DNA of 64,000 nucleotides. Source: DATARR01 sp036376245. Lineage in GTDB: Bacteria; Acidobacteriota; Thermoanaerobaculia; Multivoradales; UBA5704. Of the stretch, positions 54,601 through 64,000 are shown in pieces. The notes below the pieces were generated by a model. That model did not search any database. It was given only the letters and a program-made list of their open reading frames with translations, and was not told the origin of the DNA. The stretch is from the NCBI GenBank assembly GCA_036376245.1, contig DASVAS010000004.1:62001-126000 (forward strand), in the 5' to 3' direction. The number at the start of each line of letters is the position of its first letter. Position 1 is the stretch's first letter. The position numbers and the translations under genes were made by a program.

Positions 54601-55530
54601 TTGGAAGTTCAGCACGTGCCCGTATTGCTCGCGGAGAGCCTCGAAGGGCTCGGGGCCGGGCGCGGAGGCCTGTTCGTCGACGCGACCGTGGGGCTGGGGG
54701 GCCACTCCGAGGCGCTGCTCGCGGCGTCCCCCGAGGCCCGTCTCATCGGCATCGACCGCGACCCCCGGGCGTTGGAGCGGGCGGCGCGGCGGCTCGAACG
54801 GTTCGGGGACCGCGTGCGGCTGGTGCACGCGAATTTTCAGCGTTTCCGGGAGGCCATGGCCGGTCTGGGCGTCAGCGGGGGTCTCGCGGGCGTCCTGGCC
54901 GACCTCGGCGTCTCTTCGCTGCAGCTCGAGACGGCGGAGCGGGGATTCAGCTTCCGGCTCGACGGGCCGCTCGACATGCGGATGGGCCTGGGTGACCTGA
55001 CCGCGGCGGACGTGGTCAATCAATTCTCGGAGGGGGAGTTGGAAAGAATCTTCAGGGAGTACGGCGAGGAGCGGCAGGCGCGGCGGATCGCCCGCGTCAT
55101 CGCCCGGGCCCGGACGGAGAGCCCCTTCGAGACCACCGGTCAGCTCCGCAGGCTGATCGCCGAGGTCAAGGGGCCGCGGGCGGCGCGCGAGGAGAAGATC
55201 GATCCCGCGACGCGGGTCTTCCAGGCCCTGCGCATCGAGGTCAACCAGGAGCTGGCCGGGCTCGAGGCGTTCATCCGCGAGGCGGTGGACCTGCTGGAGA
55301 CCGACGGCCGCCTGGTCGTCATCTCCTACCACAGCCTCGAAGACCGCATCGTCAAGAACACCCTGCGCGACCTGGCCCGGGGGGACGTCGACCCGGTGAC
55401 CGGCCGGCCCCACTCGGAGACCCAGCTCATCGAGGTGCTGACCCGCAAGCCGGTGCGTCCGGCCGAGGAAGAGGTCGCCCTCAATCCACGCTCGCGCTCG
55501 GCGAAGCTGCGGGCGGCCCGGAGGCTGTGA
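54601..55530 (+). CDS. rsmH: 16S rRNA (cytosine-1402-N4)-methyltransferase
   Basis: 309 residues from TTG 54601 (HVPVLLAESLEGL start). The SAM-binding motif is FVDATVGLGGHSEALL, followed by GIDRDPRALERAARR. Family blocks are GVLADLGVSSLQLETAERGFSF-like, LDMRMG, RVFQALRIEVNQEL and ISYHSLEDRIVK. It methylates C1402 of 16S rRNA and sits in its usual place after mraZ. GGAGG lies upstream at a rather long distance. Confidence 0.95.
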   Translation: MEVQHVPVLLAESLEGLGAGRGGLFVDATVGLGGHSEALLAASPEARLIGIDRDPRALERAARRLERFGDRVRLVHANFQRFREAMAGLGVSGGLAGVLADLGVSSLQLETAERGFSFRLDGPLDMRMGLGDLTAADVVNQFSEGELERIFREYGEERQARRIARVIARARTESPFETTGQLRRLIAEVKGPRAAREEKIDPATRVFQALRIEVNQELAGLEAFIREAVDLLETDGRLVVISYHSLEDRIVKNTLRDLARGDVDPVTGRPHSETQLIEVLTRKPVRPAEEEVALNPRSRSAKLRAARRL

Positions 55531-55534
55531 CGCC

Positions 55535-55879
55535 TTGAGGAGCGCGTATGCCTTCACGCGGCCGGTGGTCAACACCTACCTCGTGCGCGAGCGCGACCGG
55601 CGCCGCGTGCGCGAGCTGGCCCTGGTCTTGCTGGCCGTCGTCTGCCTCGGCGGAGGTCTTCTGGCGTACACCTGGATTCATCTCGAAGTGACCGGCGCGG
55701 GCTATCGCATCAACGAGCTGGAGAAGAAGCTGGAAGAAGCGGAACGGCAGGAGCGGCAGCTCCGCCTGGAGGCGTCGTATCTCGCCAGCCCCTTGCAGAT
55801 CGAGAAGAGGGCCGTGGGCGAGCTGAAGATGCAGCCCCCCGCGCTGGAGCAGGTGGTCTTCTGGGAGGAGCTGCCGTGA
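55535..55879 (+). CDS. ftsL: Cell division protein FtsL-like
   Basis: 114 residues from TTG 55535: a short basic N-terminus, one membrane helix (ELALVLLAVVCLGGGLLAYTW), and a coiled coil (INELEKKLEEAERQERQLRLEA). The end carries IEKRAVGELKMQPP. Topology and position between rsmH and ftsI identify FtsL, which is poorly conserved in sequence. The stop overlaps the ftsI start. Confidence 0.85.
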   Translation: MRSAYAFTRPVVNTYLVRERDRRRVRELALVLLAVVCLGGGLLAYTWIHLEVTGAGYRINELEKKLEEAERQERQLRLEASYLASPLQIEKRAVGELKMQPPALEQVVFWEELP

Positions 55880-57768
55880 GGAGCCGGCTGCTGACCGTGG
55901 CCGGCCTGATCGCCGTCTGGGTGCTGCTCATCGCGGGCCGTCTCTACTACCTCCAGGTGGCGCGCTACGACCATTACGCGGGCAAGGCCGAGCGCCAGCA
56001 GCAGCGGGTGGTCACCCTCGATCCGCCGCGCGGCACGATCTACGACGCCCGCGGGCGCGAGCTGGCCGTCTCCATCCAGGTCGATTCGGCCTACGCCGTG
56101 CCGCCGGAGATCGCGGACCCGGCGGCCACGGCGCGGGAGCTGGCGGCGGTGATCCCCGACCTCGACGCCGCCAAGCTCGCGCGGCTGCTGGTCAAGGACC
56201 GCGACCGCGAGTTCGCCTGGGTGGCGCGCAAGCTCGATCCGCCGGTGGCGGAGAAGGTGCGCGCCCTCAAGCTCCCCGGCATCTATTTCCTGCAGGAGAG
56301 CAAGCGCTACTACCCGATGGGGAGCCTGGCGGCCCAGATCCTCGGCTACGTGGGCACGGACAATCATGGTCTCGCCGGCCTGGAGCTGCTCTACGACAAG
56401 GAGGTGGCCGGCAAGGAGGGGAAGCGGACGGTGCTGCGGGACGCCAAGCGCGGCACGCTGATCTCGCCCGACCTGTCGTTCGCCGAAGCCGAGCCCGGGC
56501 ACGACCTCCACCTGACCATCGACGCCACGATGCAATACATCGTGGAGCGCGAGCTGGCCAAGGCGGTGCGGGAGCGCCACGCCAAGCGGGGCACGGCCCT
56601 GCTCCTGGACCCCGCGACCGGCGGCGTGCTGGCCATGGCCTCGTACCCGTCGTTCGATCCCAACCACTTCGACCGCTACCCGAAGAGCCGCTGGCGCAAC
56701 GGCGCGATCATGGACGTCTACGAGCCCGGCTCGACGTTCAAGATCATCACCGCGGCGGCGGCGCTGGAGTCGGGGCTGATCCGGCCGGAGGAGGAGTTCG
56801 ACTGCGAGATGGGAGGGATCACCCTCCTCGGCATCCGCATCCGCGACCACAAGCCGTTCGGCCGCCTGACCTTCGCCCAGGTGCTGGCGAAGTCCAGCAA
56901 CGTCGGCGTCATCAAGGCCGCCCTGCGGATCGGCGACAAGCGGCTCTACAACACCATCCGCGGCTTCGGCTTCGGGGAGCTGACCGGCATCGACCTGCCG
57001 GGCGAGAGCGCGGGCATCCTGCATCCGGTGGAACGCTGGGGACCGCTCGCCAAGGCGTACATCGCCTTCGGGCAGGGAGTCTCCGTCACCCCCATCCAGC
57101 TCGGCGCGGCGGCGGCGGCGGTGGCCAACAACGGTGTGCGCCTGCGGCCCCACGTGGTGGCGGCGGTCAGCCGGGGGGAGGTCAAGGTCCCGAAATATCC
57201 CCAGCCGCCGGTGGTAGGCCGGCCCCTCCGCGCGTCCACGGCCGAAGAGCTGCAGTGGATGATGGAAGGGGTGGTGACGGCGGGCACGGCCAAGGCCGCC
57301 GCGGTGCCCGGCTACCGCGTGGCGGGCAAGACCGGCACCGCGCAGATCCCGGTGCCGGGCGGCTATCTGCGCAACGGCTACCTGCCGAGCTTCGTGGGCT
57401 TCGCACCCGCCGACCGGCCGGTCATCGTCGGGGTGGTGGCCATCGCCGAGCCCAAGGGGTGGGAGTACCACGGCGGCCAGGTGGCGGCGCCCATCTTCGG
57501 CGACATCGCCCGGCAGGTGCTGCTCTACCGGGGGATCCACCCCGAGCGGGAGCGCCCCATAACCTGGCCGGGCGAGATGGTGCTGGCGAAGCTGCCGGCC
57601 GCGGGCGAGGCCGAGGCGGCGGAGGAGGTGCCGGCGGACGGCGACGACCCGACGCTCTGGCGGCCTTCCGATTCCGTGGGGCCTCCAGCTCCGGCCGGCG
57701 GCGCCGGGGAGGCTCCCGAGAGCGATCACTCTTCACCGGAGGGAGGTCGCTCTCATGCGTCTTTCTGA
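55876..57768 (+). CDS. ftsI: Septal peptidoglycan transpeptidase FtsI (PBP3-type)
   Basis: 630 residues from GTG 55876, overlapping the ftsL stop as GTGA. One N-terminal helix, a pedestal domain (YYLQVARYDHYAGKAERQQQ; DPPRGTIYDARGRELAVS), then the transpeptidase domain with SxxK S286-T-F-K289, SxN S340-S-N342 and KTGT from K485. No PASTA domain is present. The C-terminal tail (about 570-630) is Pro/Glu-rich. It cross-links septal peptidoglycan. Confidence 0.95.
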   Translation: MRSRLLTVAGLIAVWVLLIAGRLYYLQVARYDHYAGKAERQQQRVVTLDPPRGTIYDARGRELAVSIQVDSAYAVPPEIADPAATARELAAVIPDLDAAKLARLLVKDRDREFAWVARKLDPPVAEKVRALKLPGIYFLQESKRYYPMGSLAAQILGYVGTDNHGLAGLELLYDKEVAGKEGKRTVLRDAKRGTLISPDLSFAEAEPGHDLHLTIDATMQYIVERELAKAVRERHAKRGTALLLDPATGGVLAMASYPSFDPNHFDRYPKSRWRNGAIMDVYEPGSTFKIITAAAALESGLIRPEEEFDCEMGGITLLGIRIRDHKPFGRLTFAQVLAKSSNVGVIKAALRIGDKRLYNTIRGFGFGELTGIDLPGESAGILHPVERWGPLAKAYIAFGQGVSVTPIQLGAAAAAVANNGVRLRPHVVAAVSRGEVKVPKYPQPPVVGRPLRASTAEELQWMMEGVVTAGTAKAAAVPGYRVAGKTGTAQIPVPGGYLRNGYLPSFVGFAPADRPVIVGVVAIAEPKGWEYHGGQVAAPIFGDIARQVLLYRGIHPERERPITWPGEMVLAKLPAAGEAEAAEEVPADGDDPTLWRPSDSVGPPAPAGGAGEAPESDHSSPEGGRSHASF

Positions 57769-59230
57769 GCTGGTGGACGGCCTGCCGGTGAGCGGGAGCT
57801 TCGGCGCCGACCCCGAGGTCCGGGGCGTGGAGCACGACTCCCGCGCCGTGCGTCCGGGGGACCTGTTCGTGGCGCTCCCCGGCGTGCGGTTCGACGGCCG
57901 GGCGTTCGCGGCGGCGGCGGTGAAGGCGGGAGCCGTGGCCGTGGTGGGGCCCGAGCCGGGCGACGCGGCGGCGGGTCTGGACGTGCCCTGGCTGGTGGCG
58001 CCCGAGCCGCGCTTCGCGCTCGGTCCGCTGGCGGCGCGCGTCTACGGCCATCCCGACCGGGAGATGCTCCTGGCCGGCGTCACCGGCACCAACGGCAAGT
58101 CCACGGTGGCGACCCTGATGACGGCGGTCTTCGAGGCCGCGGGCGTCCCCGCCGGCTTCCTGGGCACGCTCGGCTATCGCTTCCGCGACCAGACCTACGC
58201 CGGCGGCCACACCACCCCCGAGGCGTCGGAATTCTTCCGCATCCTGCGGCGGATGAAGGACGACGGCGCGGGCGCGGTGGCCATGGAGGTCTCCTCGCAC
58301 GCCCTGGCCATGGGCCGGGTGGACGGCGCCGCCTTCGACGCGGCGGTGTTCACCAACCTGACCCGCGACCACCTCGACTATCACAAGGATTTCGAGGACT
58401 ACTTCGCGGCCAAGCGCAAGCTCTTCGACCGCCTGAAGCCGGGCCGCCGGCCGGCGGTGAACCTGGACGACGAGTACGGCCGCCGGCTCGCGCGCGAGCT
58501 GCCGGACGCCCTGACCTTCGGCGAGGGGGGAGACGTGAGCGTGCGCGACGTCGTCCTCTCGACCGCGGGGCTCTCCGGCGTGCTGGCGACCCCCCGGGGC
58601 GAGCTGCCGTTCCGCTCGCCGCTGCTGGGCCGCTACAACCTCTCGAACCTGCTGGCCGCGGCGGCGGCGGCGGAGACGCTGGAGCTCTCCCACGCCGCCG
58701 TGGCCGAGGCCTTCGCGGCCCAGCGGCCCATCCCCGGGCGCATGGAGCCGGTGGACCATGGCCAGCCGTTCCCGGTCTACATCGACTACGCCCACACCGA
58801 CGCCGCCCTCGACGCGGCCCTGCGCTCGGCGCGCGAGGTGGTGGGCGGCGGCAAGGTGGCGGTGGTGTTCGGCTGCGGCGGCGACCGCGATCCCGGCAAG
58901 CGGCCCATCATGGGGAAAGTGGCGGGGGAGCTGGCCGACCTGGTGATCGCCACGTCGGACAACCCGCGCAGCGAGGACCCGCTGGCCATTCTGGCCGCCA
59001 TCGAGGAGGGATTGAAGGCCAGCGGCAACCGCGGCTACCGCCTGGTGCCGGACCGCCGCGAGGCCATCCACGAGGCCATCGCCGCCGCCGAGCCCGGGTG
59101 GGCCGTGCTGATCGCGGGCAAGGGGCACGAGCGGGAACAGATCATCGACGACCGGAAACTGCCGTTCTCGGATCTCGAGGAGATCGGGAAGGCCCTGGAG
59201 GAGCGCTTTGGCTCGGCTGTCGGTCGGTGA
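57755..59230 (+). CDS. murE: UDP-MurNAc-tripeptide synthetase, meso-diaminopimelate type
   Basis: 491 residues, overlapping ftsI by 14 nt. The ATP motif is GVTGTNGKST (108-117). DNPR (402-405) is the motif that in E. coli MurE selects meso-diaminopimelate, so the third stem residue is probably mDAP rather than lysine. Other blocks are TTPEASEFF, EVSSHALAMGRVDG and GCGGDRDPGKRP. The end overlaps murF by 23 nt. Confidence 0.96.
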   Translation: MRLSELVDGLPVSGSFGADPEVRGVEHDSRAVRPGDLFVALPGVRFDGRAFAAAAVKAGAVAVVGPEPGDAAAGLDVPWLVAPEPRFALGPLAARVYGHPDREMLLAGVTGTNGKSTVATLMTAVFEAAGVPAGFLGTLGYRFRDQTYAGGHTTPEASEFFRILRRMKDDGAGAVAMEVSSHALAMGRVDGAAFDAAVFTNLTRDHLDYHKDFEDYFAAKRKLFDRLKPGRRPAVNLDDEYGRRLARELPDALTFGEGGDVSVRDVVLSTAGLSGVLATPRGELPFRSPLLGRYNLSNLLAAAAAAETLELSHAAVAEAFAAQRPIPGRMEPVDHGQPFPVYIDYAHTDAALDAALRSAREVVGGGKVAVVFGCGGDRDPGKRPIMGKVAGELADLVIATSDNPRSEDPLAILAAIEEGLKASGNRGYRLVPDRREAIHEAIAAAEPGWAVLIAGKGHEREQIIDDRKLPFSDLEEIGKALEERFGSAVGR

Positions 59231-60605
59231 AGCGGCGCGGGCGGTCGGCGGCCGGATCGCGGCCGGCGGCGCGGACGCCACTATGGACGCGATGATCGAC
59301 GGCGCGGCGATCGATTCGCGCGCGATCCGCGGGGGCGAGGTCTTCTTCGCCTACAAGGGCGCGCAGACGGACGGCCACCGCTTCGTCGCGGACGCCCTGG
59401 CCAAGGGCGCGGCGGCGGCGGTGGTCCAGGAGGACGTGCCGGCGCCGCCTGCTGGCGCGGTGATCCGGGTGGAGGACACCTTCAAGGCCCTGCACGACCT
59501 GGCGCGCTTCGTCCGCGCCCGCGTCCCCGAGAAGCTGGTGGGGATCACCGGCTCGGCGGGCAAGACGACCACCAAGGAGCTGCTGGGGGCGATCCTCGAC
59601 AGCCGCTTCCGCACCGCCTGGACGCCGGGGAACCTGAACAACCTCTACGGCTTCCCGCTGTCGCTGCTCAACGTGCCGGACGATACGGAGTGGATGGTGG
59701 CGGAGATGGGGATGTCCACGCCGGGCGAGCTGCGCGAGCTGTCGCTGCTGGGCCGGCCGGACGCCGTGGTCTTCACCGTGGTGCGCCCCGTCCACCTGGA
59801 GTTCTTCCCGAACGTGGCCGCGATCGCCGAGGCCAAGTCCGAGATCCTGGCCGGCCTGGCGCCGGACGGCTTCATCGTGGCGAACGCCGACGACCGCGAG
59901 GTGACGCGGATCGCCCGCCGTCACGGGGCGCGGGTGGTCTGGTACTCCCAGCTCGCGGCGCACGAGGCCGACGTGCGGGCGCTGGACATCGCACCCGAGC
60001 CCGATGGCGCGGTGGGCAGCCGCTTCCGCCTGGAGGCGGGGGGCCGGTCCGTGGAGGTGCGCCTGCCCCTGCACGGCCTCTACAACGTGGAGAACTGTCT
60101 CGCGGCGGCGGCCTGCGCCTGGGCGCTGGGCCTCTCGCTGGAGGAGATCGCGGCGGCCGTGCGGAACGTCAAGCCGGCTTCCATGCGCGGCGTGGTGCAC
60201 CGGACCGAGGCGGGCTTCACGCTGATCGACGACTCCTACAACTCCAATCCGGATGCCCTCGGCAAGGCACTGGAGAGCGCGGCGGCCTATCCCGCCGGGC
60301 GCCGGGTGGCCGTGCTGGGCGACATGCGCGAGCTGGGTCCCGGGGGGCCGCGCTTCCACCGCGAGGCGGGCGAGCACGCGGCGCGGCTGGGGTTCGCGGT
60401 GGCCGGGGTCGGCGAGCTGTCCCGCGAGCTGGTCGCCGGGGCCGGTGGGGATTCCGTCTGGCTGCCGGACGCCGAAGCCGCCGCCGACTGGGCGGCCGCC
60501 GAGGTCCGCTCGGGAGATGTGGTGCTGGTCAAGGCGTCGCGCGGCGTAGGACTCGACAAGGTCGTCCGGCGGCTGTTGGGCTCCACCGAGGGAGGGAGCC
60601 ACTAG
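59208..60605 (+). CDS. murF: UDP-MurNAc-tripeptide:D-Ala-D-Ala ligase
   Basis: 465 residues from TTG 59208. The P-loop is GITGSAGKTTTKE; other Mur ligase blocks are NNLYGFPLSLL, VAEMGMSTPGELREL and IDDSYNSNPDALGKALE, followed by VLGDMRELG. It adds D-Ala-D-Ala to complete the pentapeptide. It overlaps murE and its stop abuts the mraY start. Confidence 0.95.
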   Translation: MARLSVGEAARAVGGRIAAGGADATMDAMIDGAAIDSRAIRGGEVFFAYKGAQTDGHRFVADALAKGAAAAVVQEDVPAPPAGAVIRVEDTFKALHDLARFVRARVPEKLVGITGSAGKTTTKELLGAILDSRFRTAWTPGNLNNLYGFPLSLLNVPDDTEWMVAEMGMSTPGELRELSLLGRPDAVVFTVVRPVHLEFFPNVAAIAEAKSEILAGLAPDGFIVANADDREVTRIARRHGARVVWYSQLAAHEADVRALDIAPEPDGAVGSRFRLEAGGRSVEVRLPLHGLYNVENCLAAAACAWALGLSLEEIAAAVRNVKPASMRGVVHRTEAGFTLIDDSYNSNPDALGKALESAAAYPAGRRVAVLGDMRELGPGGPRFHREAGEHAARLGFAVAGVGELSRELVAGAGGDSVWLPDAEAAADWAAAEVRSGDVVLVKASRGVGLDKVVRRLLGSTEGGSH

Positions 60606-61678
<1,073 letters not shown>

Positions 61679-61682
<4 letters not shown>

Positions 61683-63028
61683 AGCGGGCGCTGATCTACG
61701 GTCTGGGGCTCTCCGGCCGCGCCGCGGCGCGCCTGCTGCTGGCCCGCGGGGCCGCCGTCCTGGCGGTGGACGACAAGGCGGTCGACGCCGGCGACCTGGC
61801 GGGGACGGTCGAGCTGATCCCCGGCGGCGGCTCGGCCGCACTGCCCGCGGGCGTGGACCTGGTGGTGGTCTCGCCCGGCGTGCCCCTGGACCGTCCGGTC
61901 CTGGAGGCGGCGCGCCGGCAAGGCGTGCCGGTGATCGCCGAGGTGGAGCTGGCCTTCCCCTACCTGAACGGCCCGGTGGTGGCCATCACCGGCAGCAACG
62001 GCAAGAGCACCACGACCGCCATGGCCGGCGAGATGGTCCGCGCCGCGGGCATGCCGGTCGAGGTCTGCGGCAACATCGGCGAGCCCCTTTCGGACAAGGT
62101 GGACGGCCCGCCCGGCCGCGTCTTCGTGGTCGAGCTGTCGAGCTTCCAGATCGAGGGGATCGTCGACTTCAAGCCGAAGGCGGCGGCCTATCTCAACCTC
62201 TCGGAGGACCACCTCGACCGCTACGGCAGCATGGAGGCCTACGGCGCCGCCAAGAGCCGCCTGTTCCGCGATCAGGACCCGGACGGCGTCGCCGTGCTCA
62301 ACGCCGACGACCCCGCGACCCTGCGCGTCGAGACCCGTGCCCGCAGGCGTCTGTTCTCCCGCCTGGAGCGGGTGAAGGACGGTTGCTTCGTGATCGACGA
62401 TCGCGTCGTCGAGGTCTCGCCGGATGGCGAGGAAATCGAGCTGTTCCATGCCTCGGACGTGCCGCTGGCCGGCGTCCAGAACGTGGAGAACGCCATGGCG
62501 GCGGCGCTCCTGGCCCGCGCCGTGGGCGTGGAGCCGGCGGCCATCCGCGCCGCGCTGGTGGGCTTCACCGGCCTGCCGCACCGGCTCCAGAAGGCGGGCG
62601 AGCGGGACGGCGTGGTCTTCTTCGACGACTCCAAGGGGACCAACCCGGCGGCCACCATGAAGTCCATCGAGGGCTTCGCCGACGGCACCGTCCACCTGAT
62701 CCTGGGCGGGCGCAACAAGGGGGCCGATCTCTCGCTGCTGGAGCCCATGGTGCGGCGGAAGGCGCGGCGGATCTACCTCATCGGCGAGTCGGCCGCGGAC
62801 TTCGAGCGGGCGCTGGGCGGATCGGTTCCCTACGAGCGGTCGGAGACCATGGACCGGGCGGTGCGCGCCGCCGCCGCCAACGCCCGCTCGGGCGAGGTGG
62901 TGGTGCTCTCGCCGGCCTGCGCCAGCTTCGATCAGTTCCGCAACTTCGGACACCGCGGCCAGGTCTTCCAGGAGCTGGTTCAGGGGATCGTGAAAGGAGG
63001 GCCTCATGGCCAAGAAGCTGGCCTTTGA
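61679..63028 (+). CDS. murD: UDP-MurNAc-L-alanine:D-glutamate ligase
   Basis: 449 residues from ATG 61679, overlapping the mraY stop as ATGA; the same frame stays open far upstream but that is antisense-like shadow of murF and mraY. The P-loop is AITGSNGKSTTTAM; other blocks are VVELSSFQIEG, LSEDHLDRYGSM, FFDDSKGTNPAAT and LSPACASFDQFRNFGHRG. The N-terminal Rossmann start (LIYGLGLSGRAAARLLLARG) supports the chosen ATG. Confidence 0.95.
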
Positions 63029-64000
63029 CAAGGTCCTCTTCGCGAGCGTCGTGCTGCTGATGTCCTTCGGCCTGGTGATGGTCTTCTCGGCCAGCTCGGC
63101 CCTGGCGCGCGACCGCTCGATCAGCCCGTTTCTGGTCAAGCAGGCGGTGGCCGCCGGCCTGGGGCTGTTGCTGATGGCCTGCCTGATGCACCTCGACTAC
63201 CGCCGCCTGCGCAACCCGGCGGTGATCTATTCCGTGCTCGGCGCGGCCTTCCTGCTGCTGATCGGCGTACTGTTCTCGCCGCCGCTCAACGGCACGCGGC
63301 GCTGGTTCTTCGTCGGCGGGATCTCCGTGCAGCCCTCGGAACTGGCCAAACTGGCGCTGATCCCGTTCCTGGCCTACCAGATCGACAAGAAGGAGGAGCG
63401 GGTCAACGAGCTGTCGTTCCTGGTGCCGGCGGGACTCTTCACCGCGATGATGGCGGCGCTGATCCTGCTCGAGCCGGACATGGGGACGGCGGTGCTGCTG
63501 GGCGCCACCTTCTTCCTGATGATTTTCCTGGCCGGGCTCTCCTGGCGCTACATCCTGGCCGCCTCGGCGGTCGTGCCGCCGCTGCTGATCGCCCTGGCGA
63601 TGATGGCGGATTACCGCCGGCAGCGGCTGTTGTCCTTCCTCGATCCGGAGAAGGACCCGCTGGGGAGCGGCTTCCAGGCGCTCCAGTCGTTGATCGCCGT
63701 GGGCTCGGGCGGCGTCTTCGGCCTCGGCCTGGGCAAGAGCGTGCAGAAGCTCTTCTTCCTGCCTCATCCGGAGTCGGACTTCATCTTTTCGATCGTGGCC
63801 GAGGAGCTCGGCATGATCGGCGCCCTCGCCGTGGTGGCCGCCTACTGCATCCTCGCCTGGCGGGGCTTCCGCGCCGGCGCCAAGGCGCCGGACGCCTTCG
63901 GCCGCTATCTCGGCTGGGGGCTCACCGGCGTGCTGATCATGCAGGCGCTGATCAACGTCAGCGTCACCATCGCCCTGTTGCCGACGAAGGGCATTCCCCT
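63006..64000 (+). CDS. ftsW: Lipid II polymerase FtsW (partial, runs off the window)
   Basis: About 331 residues are visible from ATG 63006, overlapping murD by 23 nt with GGAGG upstream. SEDS-family motifs are LVMVFSASSALA, NGTRRWFFVGGISVQPSELAKLAL-like, LLEPDMGTAVLL, and HPESDFIFSIVAEELGMIGAL. These mark FtsW/RodA; position next to murD selects FtsW. The final part with the last helices is beyond 64000. Confidence 0.94.
   Translation, partial: MAKKLAFDKVLFASVVLLMSFGLVMVFSASSALARDRSISPFLVKQAVAAGLGLLLMACLMHLDYRRLRNPAVIYSVLGAAFLLLIGVLFSPPLNGTRRWFFVGGISVQPSELAKLALIPFLAYQIDKKEERVNELSFLVPAGLFTAMMAALILLEPDMGTAVLLGATFFLMIFLAGLSWRYILAASAVVPPLLIALAMMADYRRQRLLSFLDPEKDPLGSGFQALQSLIAVGSGGVFGLGLGKSVQKLFFLPHPESDFIFSIVAEELGMIGALAVVAAYCILAWRGFRAGAKAPDAFGRYLGWGLTGVLIMQALINVSVTIALLPTKGIP

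Overview
The window is a high-GC bacterial chromosome segment of dense, mostly single-copy genes. Gene content and style suggest an Acidobacteriota-like, diderm, rod-type organism: an amidohydrolase with a TolB-like propeller, DUF1579, a MraZ-controlled dcw cluster, a meso-diaminopimelate type MurE, a SurA-like periplasmic chaperone and many secreted proteins of unknown function. Phylum assignment is inference from gene style; no rRNA or tRNA gene was seen.

Layout. 1-2174: the end of a polytopic membrane protein gene, a palindromic repeat, and a TerC-family transporter behind a yybP-ykoY (manganese) riboswitch. 2199-11850: mostly minus-strand genes (amidohydrolase; an ECF sigma factor, a membrane protein and a secreted protein; a secreted Cys protein; an M3-like zinc peptidase), then a small cupin and a ClpX-like ATPase. 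11988-24312: two HicB-like paralogues, PcrA helicase, an aldehyde dehydrogenase, a GT-C-like membrane protein, an AbrB/PIN toxin-antitoxin pair, a degenerate glycogen debranching enzyme, a 7 x 42 bp hairpin array, and two small secreted Cys-rich paralogues. 24313-26911: an A+T-rich island with a reverse transcriptase gene overlapping a PD-(D/E)XK nuclease-like gene. This is the best candidate for an undescribed defence system. 26933-42892: topoisomerase IV genes parC and parE with a toxin-antitoxin pair between them, hemW behind another such pair, hflX, a LON-domain gene, lepA, a SUI1 factor, a VapBC-like pair and an AAE-type transporter. 42893-48287: a 550 bp field of TGTYGC motifs, an ACT protein, a MazEF-like pair, a B12-type radical SAM enzyme, a GNAT enzyme and secreted or membrane unknowns. 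48380-64000: mfd, two parvulin-type chaperones, then mraZ-rsmH-ftsL-ftsI-murE-murF-mraY-murD-ftsW, tightly overlapping and running off the window.

How genes work together. The dcw operon supplies peptidoglycan precursor synthesis and septal assembly, probably autoregulated by MraZ through five TGG boxes at 10 bp spacing. Five toxin-antitoxin pairs plus a HicB-like duplication lie between 12 and 45 kb, several attached to housekeeping genes. Several genes have a -10 hexamer 6-7 nt before the ATG, which suggests leaderless transcripts.
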